DNA from: Streptococcus suis S735
Lineage (GTDB): Bacteria; Bacillota; Bacilli; Lactobacillales; Streptococcaceae
NCBI RefSeq assembly: GCF_000294495.1
Contig: NC_018526.1
Location: forward strand, 1,116,001-1,180,000
Length of the DNA stretch: 64,000 nt
Direction of reading: 5' to 3'
Part shown: positions 40,615 through 49,620 of the stretch, piece after piece
Layout: each line of letters starts with the position of its first letter
Numbering within the stretch: position 1 is the first letter of the stretch
Program-made: the position numbers and the translations under genes
The notes under the pieces: generated by a model
What the model saw: the letters and a program-made list of their open reading frames with translations, nothing else
Told to the model about the DNA's origin: nothing
Database searches by the model: none

Positions 40615-40631
40615 TATAGTTTTTAACTATG
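40615..40631. promoter_or_regulatory. Putative MET-box (MetR/MtaR-type operator)
   Basis: TATAGTT-TTT-AACTATG is a near-perfect match to the streptococcal MET-box TATAGTTnnnAACTATA bound by the LysR-type regulator MetR/MtaR. A further half-site CCATAGTT (40568-40575) overlaps the -10 of the divergent MFS gene and is complementary to AACTATGG here. It lies about 23 bases upstream of the -35 of the MetE-like gene, the expected place for an activator. Confidence 0.65.
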
Positions 40632-40653
40632 GATTTGCCATGAAAATAACTAT

Positions 40654-40682
40654 TTTTCAAATGATAGCTTATGAGTTAGAAT
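40654..40682 (+). promoter_or_regulatory. Probable promoter of the MetE-like gene
   Basis: TTTTCA, 17-base spacer and TAGAAT, 34 bases before the start codon and just downstream of the MET-box. The weak hexamers suit an activated promoter. Confidence 0.5.
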
Positions 40683-40716
40683 AGGTTCATCACTAAAACG
40701 AAAGAGAGACACACAT

Positions 40717-41865
40717 ATGACAACTTCAAGATTCCAATTAGTCGGTTCACTTCTTCGACCAGCAAACTTAGGAGAATTTAAACGACAAATCGAAGCTCGT
40801 GAAGACATCAAATACCCATTCTATGATGACTTCGATGGTTACAAAGAAACTGAAGCTTCACTCATCCAAAAAATTGTTGCAGAACAAAAAGAAAACGGTT
40901 TGGATATTGTGACAGATGGAGAATTTGGTCGTTCAATGTGGCACCTAGATTTTCTCTGGGGCTTCGACGGTATCGAGCGTTACATTGCTGAGCATGGTTA
41001 TCCATTTAAAGACCATGATGGACAGATTTTTGAAACACGTAAGGATATTGGATTGCGTATTACTGCTCCACTTTCTGCAAAAAATCACCATTTCATTGAT
41101 ATTTTCAAACAAGTGAAAGAATTAGCAGGAGAAACTGTAACCAAACAAACTATTTTCGGTCCAGCCCATGCCTTTAATGAATTGACAATTTTCAATGGAC
41201 AAGTTGGACCAAATCAGGTCTACAAGACTCGTGATGAATTAAAAGTCGGGCTCATCGCTGCCTATAAGGAATTTTTAGACCAGTACAAGGAAGCTGGTGG
41301 ACAAATCGTTCAATTTGATGACTGCCTTTGGGAATTATTTGACCCTGCTAACCCTGTACCTTTCTTGCCACAAGACGATTCTGAAGCATTGGCCGCTTTG
41401 GCTGACGAGTTTGTTGCTATCAATAATGCTGTTATTGATTACGGACATGAAATTGGCTTGACCGTCTGGACGCACAACTGCCGTGGTAACTATGAAAGCC
41501 GCTCTGCAGCTGGCGGAACTTACGAAGCTATTGCCGAAAAATTCCTGCGTGACCAAAAATACGATCGATTCTTCCTTGAGTGGGATGATGAACGTGCAGG
41601 TGATTTAAAAGCTTTGGAAAGCTTGCGTGACAAGAATGTCGAAGTCGTTCTTGGTCTACTTTCAAGTAAAACTTCTGATTTGGATGATGAAGAACGTGTT
41701 TACAAATTACTCGAGGAAGCAAGCAAGATTATTCCAAAAGAGCGTCTCTACTTGTCACATCAATGTGGATTCGCTTCATGTGATTCAGGTAATGAATTGG
41801 CCATCCCGCAACAGTGGGCAAAAATTAAACAAGGCCAAGAAATTGCAGAGAAGTTTTGGTCTTAA
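40717..41865 (+). CDS. MetE C-terminal-like, cobalamin-independent methionine synthase family protein
   Basis: 382 residues corresponding to the catalytic C-terminal barrel of MetE (YxjG/YxjH type), without the MetE N-terminal domain. Zinc ligands can be placed in VWTHNCRGN (His-x-Cys), FFLEWDDERAG (Glu) and SHQCGFASCD (Cys). Probably makes methionine from homocysteine with a methyl donor other than the usual polyglutamyl folate, or uses a related thiol. The MET-box upstream fits control by methionine supply. Confidence 0.87.
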   Translation: MTTSRFQLVGSLLRPANLGEFKRQIEAREDIKYPFYDDFDGYKETEASLIQKIVAEQKENGLDIVTDGEFGRSMWHLDFLWGFDGIERYIAEHGYPFKDHDGQIFETRKDIGLRITAPLSAKNHHFIDIFKQVKELAGETVTKQTIFGPAHAFNELTIFNGQVGPNQVYKTRDELKVGLIAAYKEFLDQYKEAGGQIVQFDDCLWELFDPANPVPFLPQDDSEALAALADEFVAINNAVIDYGHEIGLTVWTHNCRGNYESRSAAGGTYEAIAEKFLRDQKYDRFFLEWDDERAGDLKALESLRDKNVEVVLGLLSSKTSDLDDEERVYKLLEEASKIIPKERLYLSHQCGFASCDSGNELAIPQQWAKIKQGQEIAEKFWS

Positions 41866-41950
41866 GCCACTTCTTGTTATTCGTGCATAAAAGCCCTGTC
41901 ATCAATCAGTGTCTCTAAGTTAACTCTGATCAGTTAATCTATGATATCTA

Positions 41951-41988
41951 ATCCCAAGTATTTTTCCGATGTAATACTTGGGATTTTA
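41951..41988 (+). terminator. Terminator after the MetE-like gene
   Basis: Perfect 11-bp stem ATCCCAAGTAT / ATACTTGGGAT with a 12-base loop, then TTTTATG. It lies 86 bases after the stop codon. Confidence 0.75.
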
Positions 41989-42534
41989 TGTTCGGACAAC
42001 ACAAAGGGAGGCTTTTTTATATAGTCTACAGGTTTATCACAATTGGCCACGAGGGTTTCATACTTATCGGTGCCGAACATGCGAAAAGAAAGGGAGTAAA
42101 ACTCGGTTTCATGCTGCTTTTCCCATCTCGAATCCGAATCAGATAGAACCAGCCTTTTTATTGGTAACAATCCATAAAGTTATAGGTTTTATGATCTCTA
42201 TCCGCTATAATGAGGGCTGGTTCGAAAATGTCGTTAAGATTTAATCTCTAATCCAACTTGAAGTACTAGCAATATTTTAATAGATTTATATGATACCGTT
42301 GACAAAGCAACGTTGTGACAATGCTTTAAGGGAGTCGGGCAATAGGATTGGTATAACTTGTGACAAATAGTTGATATTTGCTGTACGATGTGATTTTACG
42401 ATATGCTGTAAGTCGCTTATTTGGACTAAGTTCCTGTTTGTTTCATCGCTTACAGTATCGTCCATTTGGGCTTTTTATTGTATATTAAATGTAACTAGCA
42501 TCACAATTCTTTTATATATCAGCCAATGAAACAA
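41989..42534. other. Long intergenic stretch without a convincing gene
   Basis: About 550 bases between two convergent genes. Short frames exist on both strands (41978-42244 plus, 41934-42170 minus, 42286-42465 minus), but none has an SD or a domain I recognise. At 42390-42465 ACGATATGCTGTAAG pairs imperfectly with CTTACAGTATCGT, giving a large hairpin. It may be the decayed remains of a mobile element, but no transposase motif is visible. Confidence 0.4.
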
Positions 42535-43557
42535 CTACTCTTCGCCATTGTATTTCCGACTAGGCTCCCCAATCGTTTCAAAACTTGCTCGACCATCCGC
42601 AGCCAGAGCCTCCTGCTCATAGGCATTGATAATCTGGGCAACAACTGGGTGACGAACCACATCCTTGGCTGAAAAATGTACAAAATCAATCTGCGGAATT
42701 TTGCTTAGTTTCTCTGTCGCATCAATCAGGCCTGACTTAACCTTGCGTGGCAGGTCAATCTGACTAATATCCCCATTGACAATCATCTTGGAATTAAAGC
42801 CCAGACGGGTCAGGAACATCTTCATCTGCATAATGGTCGTATTTTGCGCCTCATCCAAGATGACAAAGGCATCTTCCAAGGTCCGACCCCGCATATAGGC
42901 CAGCGGTGCAATCTCGATAATCTCGCGCTCCATTAGGCGCGTGGTCTGCTCCTTGCCCAAAATCTGGTAGAGGGCATCATAGACAGGACGCAAATAAGGG
43001 TCTACTTTTTCTTTTAAGTCCCCTGGTAAAAAGCCTAAACTTTCACCTGCTTCTACCGCAGGACGGGTCAGGACAATCCGCTTGACCTGTCCCCGCTTGA
43101 GGGCTGTTACAGCTAGAGTAACCGCCAAGAAGGTCTTTCCTGTACCAGCTGGTCCAATTCCAAACACGATATCATGACGCTTTACGCTGTCCACATAGAG
43201 TTTTTGTCCAAGGGTCTTTACGCGAATGGGTTTGCCATAGTTGTCCTTGATAATCTCTTCTTCATAGAGGGCAACGAATTTCTCAATCTCATCATTTTTT
43301 GCCATGGAAATAGCTGTGACCACATCTGGCGTATTGATAACTAAACCACGACTCACCAAGACAAGGAGAGACTGGATAACAAGACGCGCCTGTTCTACAT
43401 GTTCTTCCTGTCCAATCACCTGCACTTTTTCCGTACGGGCATGAATAACCACACCTAGTTCCTGTTCCATCAATCTCAGATGGCGTTCATTCGAACCAAA
43501 TAGGCTAAATGAATCATCTGGATGCTTGAGTTGAATATCAATTGAATGTTCTAGCAA
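42535..43557 (-). CDS. PhoH-family ATPase
   Basis: 340 residues: an N-terminal KH-like segment, then the PhoH P-loop ATPase with GIGPAGTGKTFLAV, RPAVEAGESLGFLPGDL and VILDEAQNT. Related to RNA metabolism in other bacteria (PhoH/YbeZ). The start is a TTG at 43557 with AGGAG six bases upstream, and no ATG fits. A TATAAT box lies about 30 bases upstream. Confidence 0.9.
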   Translation of the reverse strand: MLEHSIDIQLKHPDDSFSLFGSNERHLRLMEQELGVVIHARTEKVQVIGQEEHVEQARLVIQSLLVLVSRGLVINTPDVVTAISMAKNDEIEKFVALYEEEIIKDNYGKPIRVKTLGQKLYVDSVKRHDIVFGIGPAGTGKTFLAVTLAVTALKRGQVKRIVLTRPAVEAGESLGFLPGDLKEKVDPYLRPVYDALYQILGKEQTTRLMEREIIEIAPLAYMRGRTLEDAFVILDEAQNTTIMQMKMFLTRLGFNSKMIVNGDISQIDLPRKVKSGLIDATEKLSKIPQIDFVHFSAKDVVRHPVVAQIINAYEQEALAADGRASFETIGEPSRKYNGEE

Positions 43558-43595
43558 GAGTTGCTCCTTTTCCTGTGCTTTTCTCTATTATAACA

Positions 43596-43622
43596 AAAAT
43601 AGCCCAAACAAGGCTATTTTGT
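43596..43622 (-). terminator. Terminator between yozE and phoH
   Basis: AAAATAGCC / GGCTATTTT stem with a short loop. On the minus strand it ends in TTTTTG and lies just before the phoH -10 box. Confidence 0.75.
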
Positions 43623-43635
43623 ACTATTTTATCCA

Positions 43636-43851
43636 TCAATGTCCCAAATAATCTTCCCAAATCGCATCAAAATCAGACATGGAAAAGGCAAAGCTGGCCG
43701 ATTCCTCCAAAAAACGACTGACTTCATCGAAATTATCTGATTGCTTAGGAAAATCAGATTCATCAAAGGCATAATCTGCCAAGATAGCTACTGGTTCATT
43801 ACTTTTCGGGTTGCGCTGGGTCATCAACCAAGAATAAAAACTTCTTCTCAC
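43636..43851 (-). CDS. YozE/UPF0346 SAM-like fold protein
   Basis: 71 residues. [20 protein letters not shown] and the acidic C-terminus [11 protein letters not shown] match the YozE_SAM_like family of short Firmicutes proteins. Function unknown. Follows the DUF1801 gene after five bases. Confidence 0.9.
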   Translation of the reverse strand: MRRSFYSWLMTQRNPKSNEPVAILADYAFDESDFPKQSDNFDEVSRFLEESASFAFSMSDFDAIWEDYLGH

Positions 43852-43856
43852 TACAT

Positions 43857-44312
43857 CTACTTTCTATGATTTTTTTCGTAGAGCTCTATATAGCGCTCCA
43901 TAGACATCTTACTAACCAATTCCCCAATCAATTCATAAGGAATATTCTTGGGATTTTTCATACGAACACAGGACTTGCCCATATCCAGTTTGGTAGGCAC
44001 CTGTGCTTGATAAGCAGCAACGAACCAATCATTCAATTCTTGGTCCATATAGATTCCCATGTGGTAGAGGGCGATGTGTGCCTTTTGTGATGCCAAAGCA
44101 AGGAATGGCAAGGGCTCTCCCGGTGTGCAATGATAACCATCGGGGTAGGCAGCAAGCGGCACATAATAGTTAATCATACCTCCCAAGATTCCTACTTCAA
44201 AACCAGCTGGTAACTGTTCCACAATCACTTGATGGAGCCGTTCAACTACTTCCTTCCGATTTTCAGGCAAGGCAGCCAAATATTCTTCAATCGTTTCCAC
44301 TTCAATCAGCAT
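43857..44312 (-). CDS. DUF1801 domain protein
   Basis: 151 residues. [54 protein letters not shown] and [16 protein letters not shown] are the DUF1801 (YdhG-like) pattern. Cytoplasmic, function unknown. Ten bases after panE. Confidence 0.85.
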   Translation of the reverse strand: MLIEVETIEEYLAALPENRKEVVERLHQVIVEQLPAGFEVGILGGMINYYVPLAAYPDGYHCTPGEPLPFLALASQKAHIALYHMGIYMDQELNDWFVAAYQAQVPTKLDMGKSCVRMKNPKNIPYELIGELVSKMSMERYIELYEKNHRK

Positions 44313-44321
44313 GACTTTCTC

Positions 44322-45242
44322 CTATCTCAACCCCAACATACTTTCCTTGGCATGAATCATATCTGTTATCATCTGACAGTATGGCGTAGAGATACCTGCA
44401 CGTTTGCCCTTAAAAACAACCGCTCCATTCAGATAATCAATTTCTGTCTTTCGACCATGTTGGACCAAATCCTGGTGCATAGATGGATAGTGATTGGAAG
44501 CCTTCTTCGAAGCATCAATAACATATTTCCAAATAGCTTCTTCGTCAATTCCATCTGCCTCAGACTTAGCAACAGCAATAAATTCTTTGAAAATCCCCTG
44601 TACTAGATTTAGTCCAGCCTCCGTACCAAATAATTCACCAATTGTACAGTCTAAAATGGTACAAGTTGGATTCATCACACCATTGACACAGGCTTTCTGC
44701 CAAATAGCACTGACAACATGATTGTCATAGGTCACATTTAGTCCAGCTTCATTCAGCATTTCAATAATATCCGCAACTGATTGCTCATCACCAAGAATAT
44801 GCTGAACGGACATAGAACCCGGACCTTCTAAGTGAGCATGTCCAGGACCCTTTAGTCCCGCCAACCACATGGTCACCCCAACCATAATACTTTCATCTGG
44901 CACGTACCGACGCATGGTCGTCGCATGCCCCAAACCATTCAAGAGACTCAAAACCTTGGTAGTTGGACCGATAATCGGTTTAATATCCCGCAACATCTTT
45001 GACAACTGATCAGCCTTTGTCAGTAGAATAATAAAATCTGCTTCTCTCGTTGCTTCGGTCGGTTTCATGATGGGTAAGTATACAGTTTCCTCTACGTCTC
45101 CAGTCACTTTCAAGCCGTTTTCTCGAATCGCTTCGATATGTTCTTCCCAATTATCCAGCAAAATCACTTCATGATTTGTCTTAGACAATTGATAACCAAA
45201 CCGACACCCCATTGCCCCACTACCAGCAATATATACTAGCAT
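44322..45242 (-). CDS. panE: 2-dehydropantoate 2-reductase (ketopantoate reductase)
   Basis: 306 residues. NADP site YIAGSGAMGCRFGYQL, LTKADQ, LLNGLGH and KACVNGVMNPTCTILDC (catalytic Lys and Asn). Reduces ketopantoate to pantoate in coenzyme A synthesis; related enzymes reduce other 2-oxo acids, so the physiological substrate is not certain. GGGGG SD before the ATG. Confidence 0.88.
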   Translation of the reverse strand: MLVYIAGSGAMGCRFGYQLSKTNHEVILLDNWEEHIEAIRENGLKVTGDVEETVYLPIMKPTEATREADFIILLTKADQLSKMLRDIKPIIGPTTKVLSLLNGLGHATTMRRYVPDESIMVGVTMWLAGLKGPGHAHLEGPGSMSVQHILGDEQSVADIIEMLNEAGLNVTYDNHVVSAIWQKACVNGVMNPTCTILDCTIGELFGTEAGLNLVQGIFKEFIAVAKSEADGIDEEAIWKYVIDASKKASNHYPSMHQDLVQHGRKTEIDYLNGAVVFKGKRAGISTPYCQMITDMIHAKESMLGLR

Positions 45243-45251
45243 AGACGCCCC

Positions 45252-46106
45252 CTAGACCAACTCTGTTCCAAAAGAATCCTGTTTAATTTTCCCAGCCTTC
45301 ATCAAACCACCAAGAGCTTTTTTGAATTGCCCTTTGGAAATACCAAAGGTGGCCTTGATGTCTTCCGGAGCAGACTTATCGTTCAAGGTCATGAAACCTC
45401 CATTGCTTTCCAGATAAGTCAATATCATCTGAGCATCATTTTCCAGCATCTCAAATGAACGTGGCTTGAGAGACAAGTTCAAGGTCCGATCAACTGCACG
45501 GTAGCCGATGACACGAGCCTCCAAAACCTGACCCAGACGTGGTTCCGCAAATCGTTCACTTGGGTGGATAAAACCAAGCATGTTGTTGTCTGGCAAATAA
45601 ACAAAAGTACCATTCATTTTCAAACGATAGACAATCGCTCGCAGATTTTGGTTTTGCATATTATCATAAGCAGGTCCAGCCATTTTCTGAAAATCTTCTT
45701 GAAAAGCTGGCAGAGCCCAAATGCGGTCCTTCTTATCGACGTCTAATTTGACGTACAACCGATCCCCTTTTTTCGGCCAGAGTTCCTTGATTTCAGGCAA
45801 AATGTCCAAGGAAACAACCACTTGCTTGTCTGGTAGACCTGTATCCACAAAGACACCCAAATCCTTACGTACCTCTGTGACAGTTCCCCAACCAAAGCTG
45901 GTACGACTCGCCCCAACTTCCTTAGTTGTCAAACGGAGTTTTTGTTTCATATCGGTATAGGCAAATCCTTTAACAGATTGACCTAGACTATGTTCGCCTT
46001 CATCCTTAGAAAGAGCAAAGGTTCTACCCTCTTTTTGGACAAAGTAAAACTGATCGTTTTCGTCAGTCACTAAACCAACGATATACTGTGCTAATAAATC
46101 ATTCAT
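45252..46106 (-). CDS. cvfB: CvfB-family S1-domain RNA-binding protein
   Basis: 284 residues with three S1-like beta barrels (for example WGTVTEVRKDLGVFVDTGLPD and NGTFVYLPDNNMLGFIHPSE) and a C-terminal winged helix (MTLNDKSAPEDIKATFGISK). CvfB influences virulence gene expression in staphylococci and streptococci. ATG at 46106 is chosen; the frame to 46160 lacks an SD. Confidence 0.88.
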   Translation of the reverse strand: MNDLLAQYIVGLVTDENDQFYFVQKEGRTFALSKDEGEHSLGQSVKGFAYTDMKQKLRLTTKEVGASRTSFGWGTVTEVRKDLGVFVDTGLPDKQVVVSLDILPEIKELWPKKGDRLYVKLDVDKKDRIWALPAFQEDFQKMAGPAYDNMQNQNLRAIVYRLKMNGTFVYLPDNNMLGFIHPSERFAEPRLGQVLEARVIGYRAVDRTLNLSLKPRSFEMLENDAQMILTYLESNGGFMTLNDKSAPEDIKATFGISKGQFKKALGGLMKAGKIKQDSFGTELV

Positions 46107-46237
46107 GATTTTCTTCTTTCTGATTAAAAAGTGGGGGAAGTCTTGTCTAACTCCCCCCATTAGATTTCTTATTGGTTCACCACTGGAAGTTAGACAGCCC
46201 AGTGATGATCTATTTTTGTAGTCTAAAAACGTGTTGA

Positions 46238-46795
46238 TTAAACTTCCAACAATTCTTTTTCTTTGTCGGCAGTCATTTTATCAATTGTCTTGATAGCATC
46301 ATCTGTTACTTTTTGAATATCTTTTTCAAGCGTCTTCAACTCGTCTTCTGTGATTTCTTTTGCTTTTTCAGCTTTTTTAGCTTCATCCATGGCATCACGA
46401 CGGATATTACGGATGGCAACTTTTGAATTTTCACCGACTTTTTTCACATCCTTCGCCAAGTTCTTACGAGTTTCCTCTGTAAGGGCAGGAATAACCAAAC
46501 GGATAACAGTACCGTCAGATTGCGGTGTCAAACCAAGATCTGAAGCGTTCAAAGCACGCTCAATATCCTTCAAGATTGACTTATCAAACGGAGTAATCAA
46601 TAGAACACGCGCTTCTGGCACTGTAATACCAGCCAACTGGTTCAATGGCGTTGGAGAACCGTAGTACTCAACTGAAATACGGTCCAACAAACTAGCATTG
46701 GCACGGCCAGCACGAATGTGGCTGAATTCACGTGCCAAACTCTGATGAGATTGGTTCATGCGCTCTTGCGCTTTAGCAATAATTTCTTTAGACAT
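46238..46795 (-). CDS. frr: Ribosome recycling factor
   Basis: 185 residues. [49 protein letters not shown] and [14 protein letters not shown] are the classical RRF sequence. Splits post-termination ribosomes with EF-G. Follows pyrH, the usual Firmicutes order, but separated by a BOX-like element. Confidence 0.97.
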   Translation of the reverse strand: MSKEIIAKAQERMNQSHQSLAREFSHIRAGRANASLLDRISVEYYGSPTPLNQLAGITVPEARVLLITPFDKSILKDIERALNASDLGLTPQSDGTVIRLVIPALTEETRKNLAKDVKKVGENSKVAIRNIRRDAMDEAKKAEKAKEITEDELKTLEKDIQKVTDDAIKTIDKMTADKEKELLEV

Positions 46796-46823
46796 AAGAC
46801 TTCCTTCTTTGTATTTTTTTACA

Positions 46824-46921
46824 GTCTTTTAGTTTACTTTTAGTACTAGGTAACGAGCCACAGGCATAACCGAAGTTAGACAAGGCGAATTAACGAAGTA
46901 ATAAAAGAAAAACTAAATGAC
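46824..46921. repeat. Degenerate BOX-like inverted repeat between pyrH and frr
   Basis: The arms GTCTTTTAGTTTACTTTTA and the complement of TAAAAGAAAAACTAAATGAC pair with few mismatches. The interior contains AGACAAGGCGA, which also occurs in the element at 52.6 kb. The element sits inside the pyrH-frr pair. Confidence 0.55.
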
Positions 46922-46929
46922 GATATGAT

Positions 46930-47661
46930 TTATTTTTCTTCTGAAGAATTTGAAACGGTAGTACCGATTGGCTCACCGAAGACAACACGTTTAATATTTC
47001 CTGGTTCATTCATATTGAACACGACCAAATCAATATCATTGTCCATTGAGAGAGTTGATGCTGTCGCATCCATGATTTTCAAACCACGACTAATCACTTC
47101 ACGGTGGGTCAATTCATTGAATTTAACTGCATTAGCATCTTTCTTCGGATCAGCATTGTAGACGCCATCCACACCATTTTTAGCCATCAAAATCGCATCC
47201 GCTTCAATTTCTGCAGCACGAAGAGCCGCTGTCGTATCCGTTGAGAAGTACGGAGAACCAATACCAGCTCCAAAAATAACAATGCGACCTTTTTCAAGAT
47301 GACGAAGAGCACGACCACGAATATAAGGCTCTGCAACTGACTGCATCGCAATCGCTGTCTGCACACGTGTATCCACACCAAGCTGTTTAAGGGAATCAGC
47401 CATTACAAGAGCATTCATAACAGTCCCCAACATGCCTGTATAGTCTGCTTGAACTCGATCCATACCCGCTTCAGCAGCAGGCTCTCCACGCCAAAGGTTA
47501 CCACCACCAATAACAAGGGCAATCTGAATACCTGATTCTGCGACTTCCTGAATTTCCTTTGCCATTTCCTGAACAGTTTTAAGGTCAATACCGACACCAC
47601 GTTCACCAGCCAAGGCTTCACCAGATAGTTTGATTAGAATACGTTCGTATTTAGGTTTCAT
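46930..47661 (-). CDS. pyrH: Uridylate kinase PyrH
   Basis: 243 residues. [38 protein letters not shown] and [14 protein letters not shown] [13 protein letters not shown] identify a bacterial UMP kinase. ATG at 47661 gives the standard start; an adjacent ATG at 47664 is equally in range of the GAGGAG SD. The frame to 47751 is not supported. Confidence 0.96.
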   Translation of the reverse strand: MKPKYERILIKLSGEALAGERGVGIDLKTVQEMAKEIQEVAESGIQIALVIGGGNLWRGEPAAEAGMDRVQADYTGMLGTVMNALVMADSLKQLGVDTRVQTAIAMQSVAEPYIRGRALRHLEKGRIVIFGAGIGSPYFSTDTTAALRAAEIEADAILMAKNGVDGVYNADPKKDANAVKFNELTHREVISRGLKIMDATASTLSMDNDIDLVVFNMNEPGNIKRVVFGEPIGTTVSNSSEEK

Positions 47662-47731
47662 CATCTCTCTCCTCTTTTTTATCCCTACTATTCTACCACA
47701 AAAACCGTTTTTTTTATACTGAAATCTCCAA

Positions 47732-47763
47732 GAAAAAAGGAAAATCCTCAACGAACTTTCCTT
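47732..47763 (-). terminator. Terminator of the MurJ-like gene
   Basis: On the minus strand AAGGAAA, a 13-base loop, TTTCCTT and then TTTTC. It lies about 70 bases after the stop. Confidence 0.7.
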
Positions 47764-47830
47764 CTCACATTCTAAAACGCCTCTTTTTCCCAGCTTTTCA
47801 ATAGTAGAAAATAGAGATCTTTAAAACAAA

Positions 47831-49471
47831 CTAGCCTAGGCGCAATTTCCTCCGTAAACTCTGAGCCCGACTTCCAATTAAACGATCTAGCTGACGAGTC
47901 TTCAATGTCAAGATGACAAAGACAAGCATACCTGCTCCACCTGCAACAGCCAAGTGGATAAAGCTAGATACATAGCCATTTGCTGGAAGGATAAGATTCA
48001 AGACAAATTCAATCCCCCATACAACGAGTCCCATTACGATAGAAATCCAACTAATGGTCGCAATATCTTTTATCACTAGTCTTTCATCAATATGCAGAAC
48101 CTTGTCAATTCGCCTATAGAAGAGGTACAGCATAATTCCCAACCCAAATATCGTTGAGATAAAGCTACCATATACCTTAAAGACATAGATCATTGGTACT
48201 TGTAAAACGATTTTCACTAGCATCCCAATCAAGAAATAATAAATGGCTCTTCTATTTTCAAATATCGCTTGAATGACCACACTAATGACAGAATATAGTC
48301 CCAGAGGTAAAATTAAAAATAAGTTCCAAATAAATAGAGTAATGGCGATAGGCTCTGACGGTCCGTAAAAAATCGTATAAAGTGGCCCAGCTAACAGGAC
48401 TGTTCCAACAATTGCCGGTATAGTGAATATAAAGAGTAATTGTAGATTATCCGCCACTAAATGAGACGCCGCCTTCAAATCTTTCTTGACAAATTTCTCT
48501 GTAATCAATGGAATAGCAACACTTCCCAAACTAAGTGAAATCCCGATAATCATCATCGTAATCTTACTTGGATTGGCAGCCATATATGAATAAAGTTCCA
48601 AAAGTTCCGAATTACTGTAATCCGTAATTCTTTCCATAACACGAATAAACGTGACTTGGTCAATAAACTGCAATAATTGAATCGTTAGACCTAAAATGAT
48701 AATTGGAATCGCATCTCGAACAGTTTCCTTAATAAGTTGACCTGTATCCAAAGAAATCTTTTGTTTCTTAGCATGAAGCAACTTACCAAGGTAACCTTGC
48801 TTCCATAAAGTATAAACTAAAATCCCAACACTAGCAATCATCCCGACAAAAGCTGCAAAGGTAGATTGGACAACCGCTTCAAGATAGTCACCGCTACCCA
48901 ACTTCATAATCATAAATGTTGCTGCCAGTATCCAGATAACCCGTACCAGTTGCTCTGCAAGCTGGCTGATCGCATAGGGCTTCATATCGTGCCGACCTTG
49001 GAAAAAACCACGCAAGATACTCATGGCTGGGAAGATAAAGAGAGGCGGGACTAGACTATACATGACTGGAAGTAACTTTTCTTTCGACCCCGATGCGTCT
49101 GCCAACCACGGAGCACTTAGATACATGACCCCTGCAAAGACAGCCCCAAAGACCAACATGAGCTTGAAGAATTCTCTGACCAAGTAAAGCGACACCTCTT
49201 CTTTACCCAAGACATTGTATTTAGCTACTTGTTTAGCAATAGCTGTCGGAAGACCAGCTGTTGAAATCAATAAGAAGTTGGCATAGATTTGATACCCCAT
49301 ACTAAAGAGGGCATTGGCTTCAGCTCGATATTCCCCTAACCAAATATACCAGGGAATAACATAAGCAACACCAAGCAGGCGACTAAGAATATTTCCAGCA
49401 GTCAACCAAGCCAAGCCTCTGGCCATTGTCGCCTGTTCTTTGGACTGCTGCATTTCAACTTTTTCGGACAT
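47831..49471 (-). CDS. MurJ/YtgP-like lipid flippase (MOP superfamily)
   Basis: 546 residues with 14 predicted helices, ILSRLLGVAYVIPWYIWLG near the N-terminus, SILRGFFQGRHDMKP and a long C-terminal helix pair. Matches the YtgP/MurJ group that moves lipid II across the membrane in Firmicutes. Distinct from the short Wzx-like protein of the rgp cluster. No good SD is visible before the ATG at 49471; internal starts are possible. Confidence 0.85.
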   Translation of the reverse strand: MSEKVEMQQSKEQATMARGLAWLTAGNILSRLLGVAYVIPWYIWLGEYRAEANALFSMGYQIYANFLLISTAGLPTAIAKQVAKYNVLGKEEVSLYLVREFFKLMLVFGAVFAGVMYLSAPWLADASGSKEKLLPVMYSLVPPLFIFPAMSILRGFFQGRHDMKPYAISQLAEQLVRVIWILAATFMIMKLGSGDYLEAVVQSTFAAFVGMIASVGILVYTLWKQGYLGKLLHAKKQKISLDTGQLIKETVRDAIPIIILGLTIQLLQFIDQVTFIRVMERITDYSNSELLELYSYMAANPSKITMMIIGISLSLGSVAIPLITEKFVKKDLKAASHLVADNLQLLFIFTIPAIVGTVLLAGPLYTIFYGPSEPIAITLFIWNLFLILPLGLYSVISVVIQAIFENRRAIYYFLIGMLVKIVLQVPMIYVFKVYGSFISTIFGLGIMLYLFYRRIDKVLHIDERLVIKDIATISWISIVMGLVVWGIEFVLNLILPANGYVSSFIHLAVAGGAGMLVFVILTLKTRQLDRLIGSRAQSLRRKLRLG

Positions 49472-49590
49472 TTTTCTATTACTTTCTATGTAAATATAAG
49501 ACAGGAAAAACTCAATTATTAATTTCTATTTTTGGATTTTCACAAAGTCTAACTCTTTCATTATAAACTTTTATCATACCAAAGTAAAAG

Positions 49591-49613
49591 AAAAACCCAC
49601 CCATAAGGTGGGC
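49591..49613 (-). terminator. Terminator of the YghU-like gene
   Basis: CCCACC-CATAA-GGTGGG, followed on the minus strand by GTTTTTC, starting eight bases after the stop. Confidence 0.88.
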
Positions 49614-49620
49614 AAGTCAA

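Noticed and set aside
41934..42244. Two opposed 78- and 88-codon frames after the MetE-like gene
   Set aside because: They overlap each other and a terminator, lack SD sequences and match no family I know.
46107..46237. Hairpin GGGGG/CCCCC between frr and cvfB as a riboswitch
   Set aside because: A single short stem with no conserved riboswitch core; at most a weak terminator.
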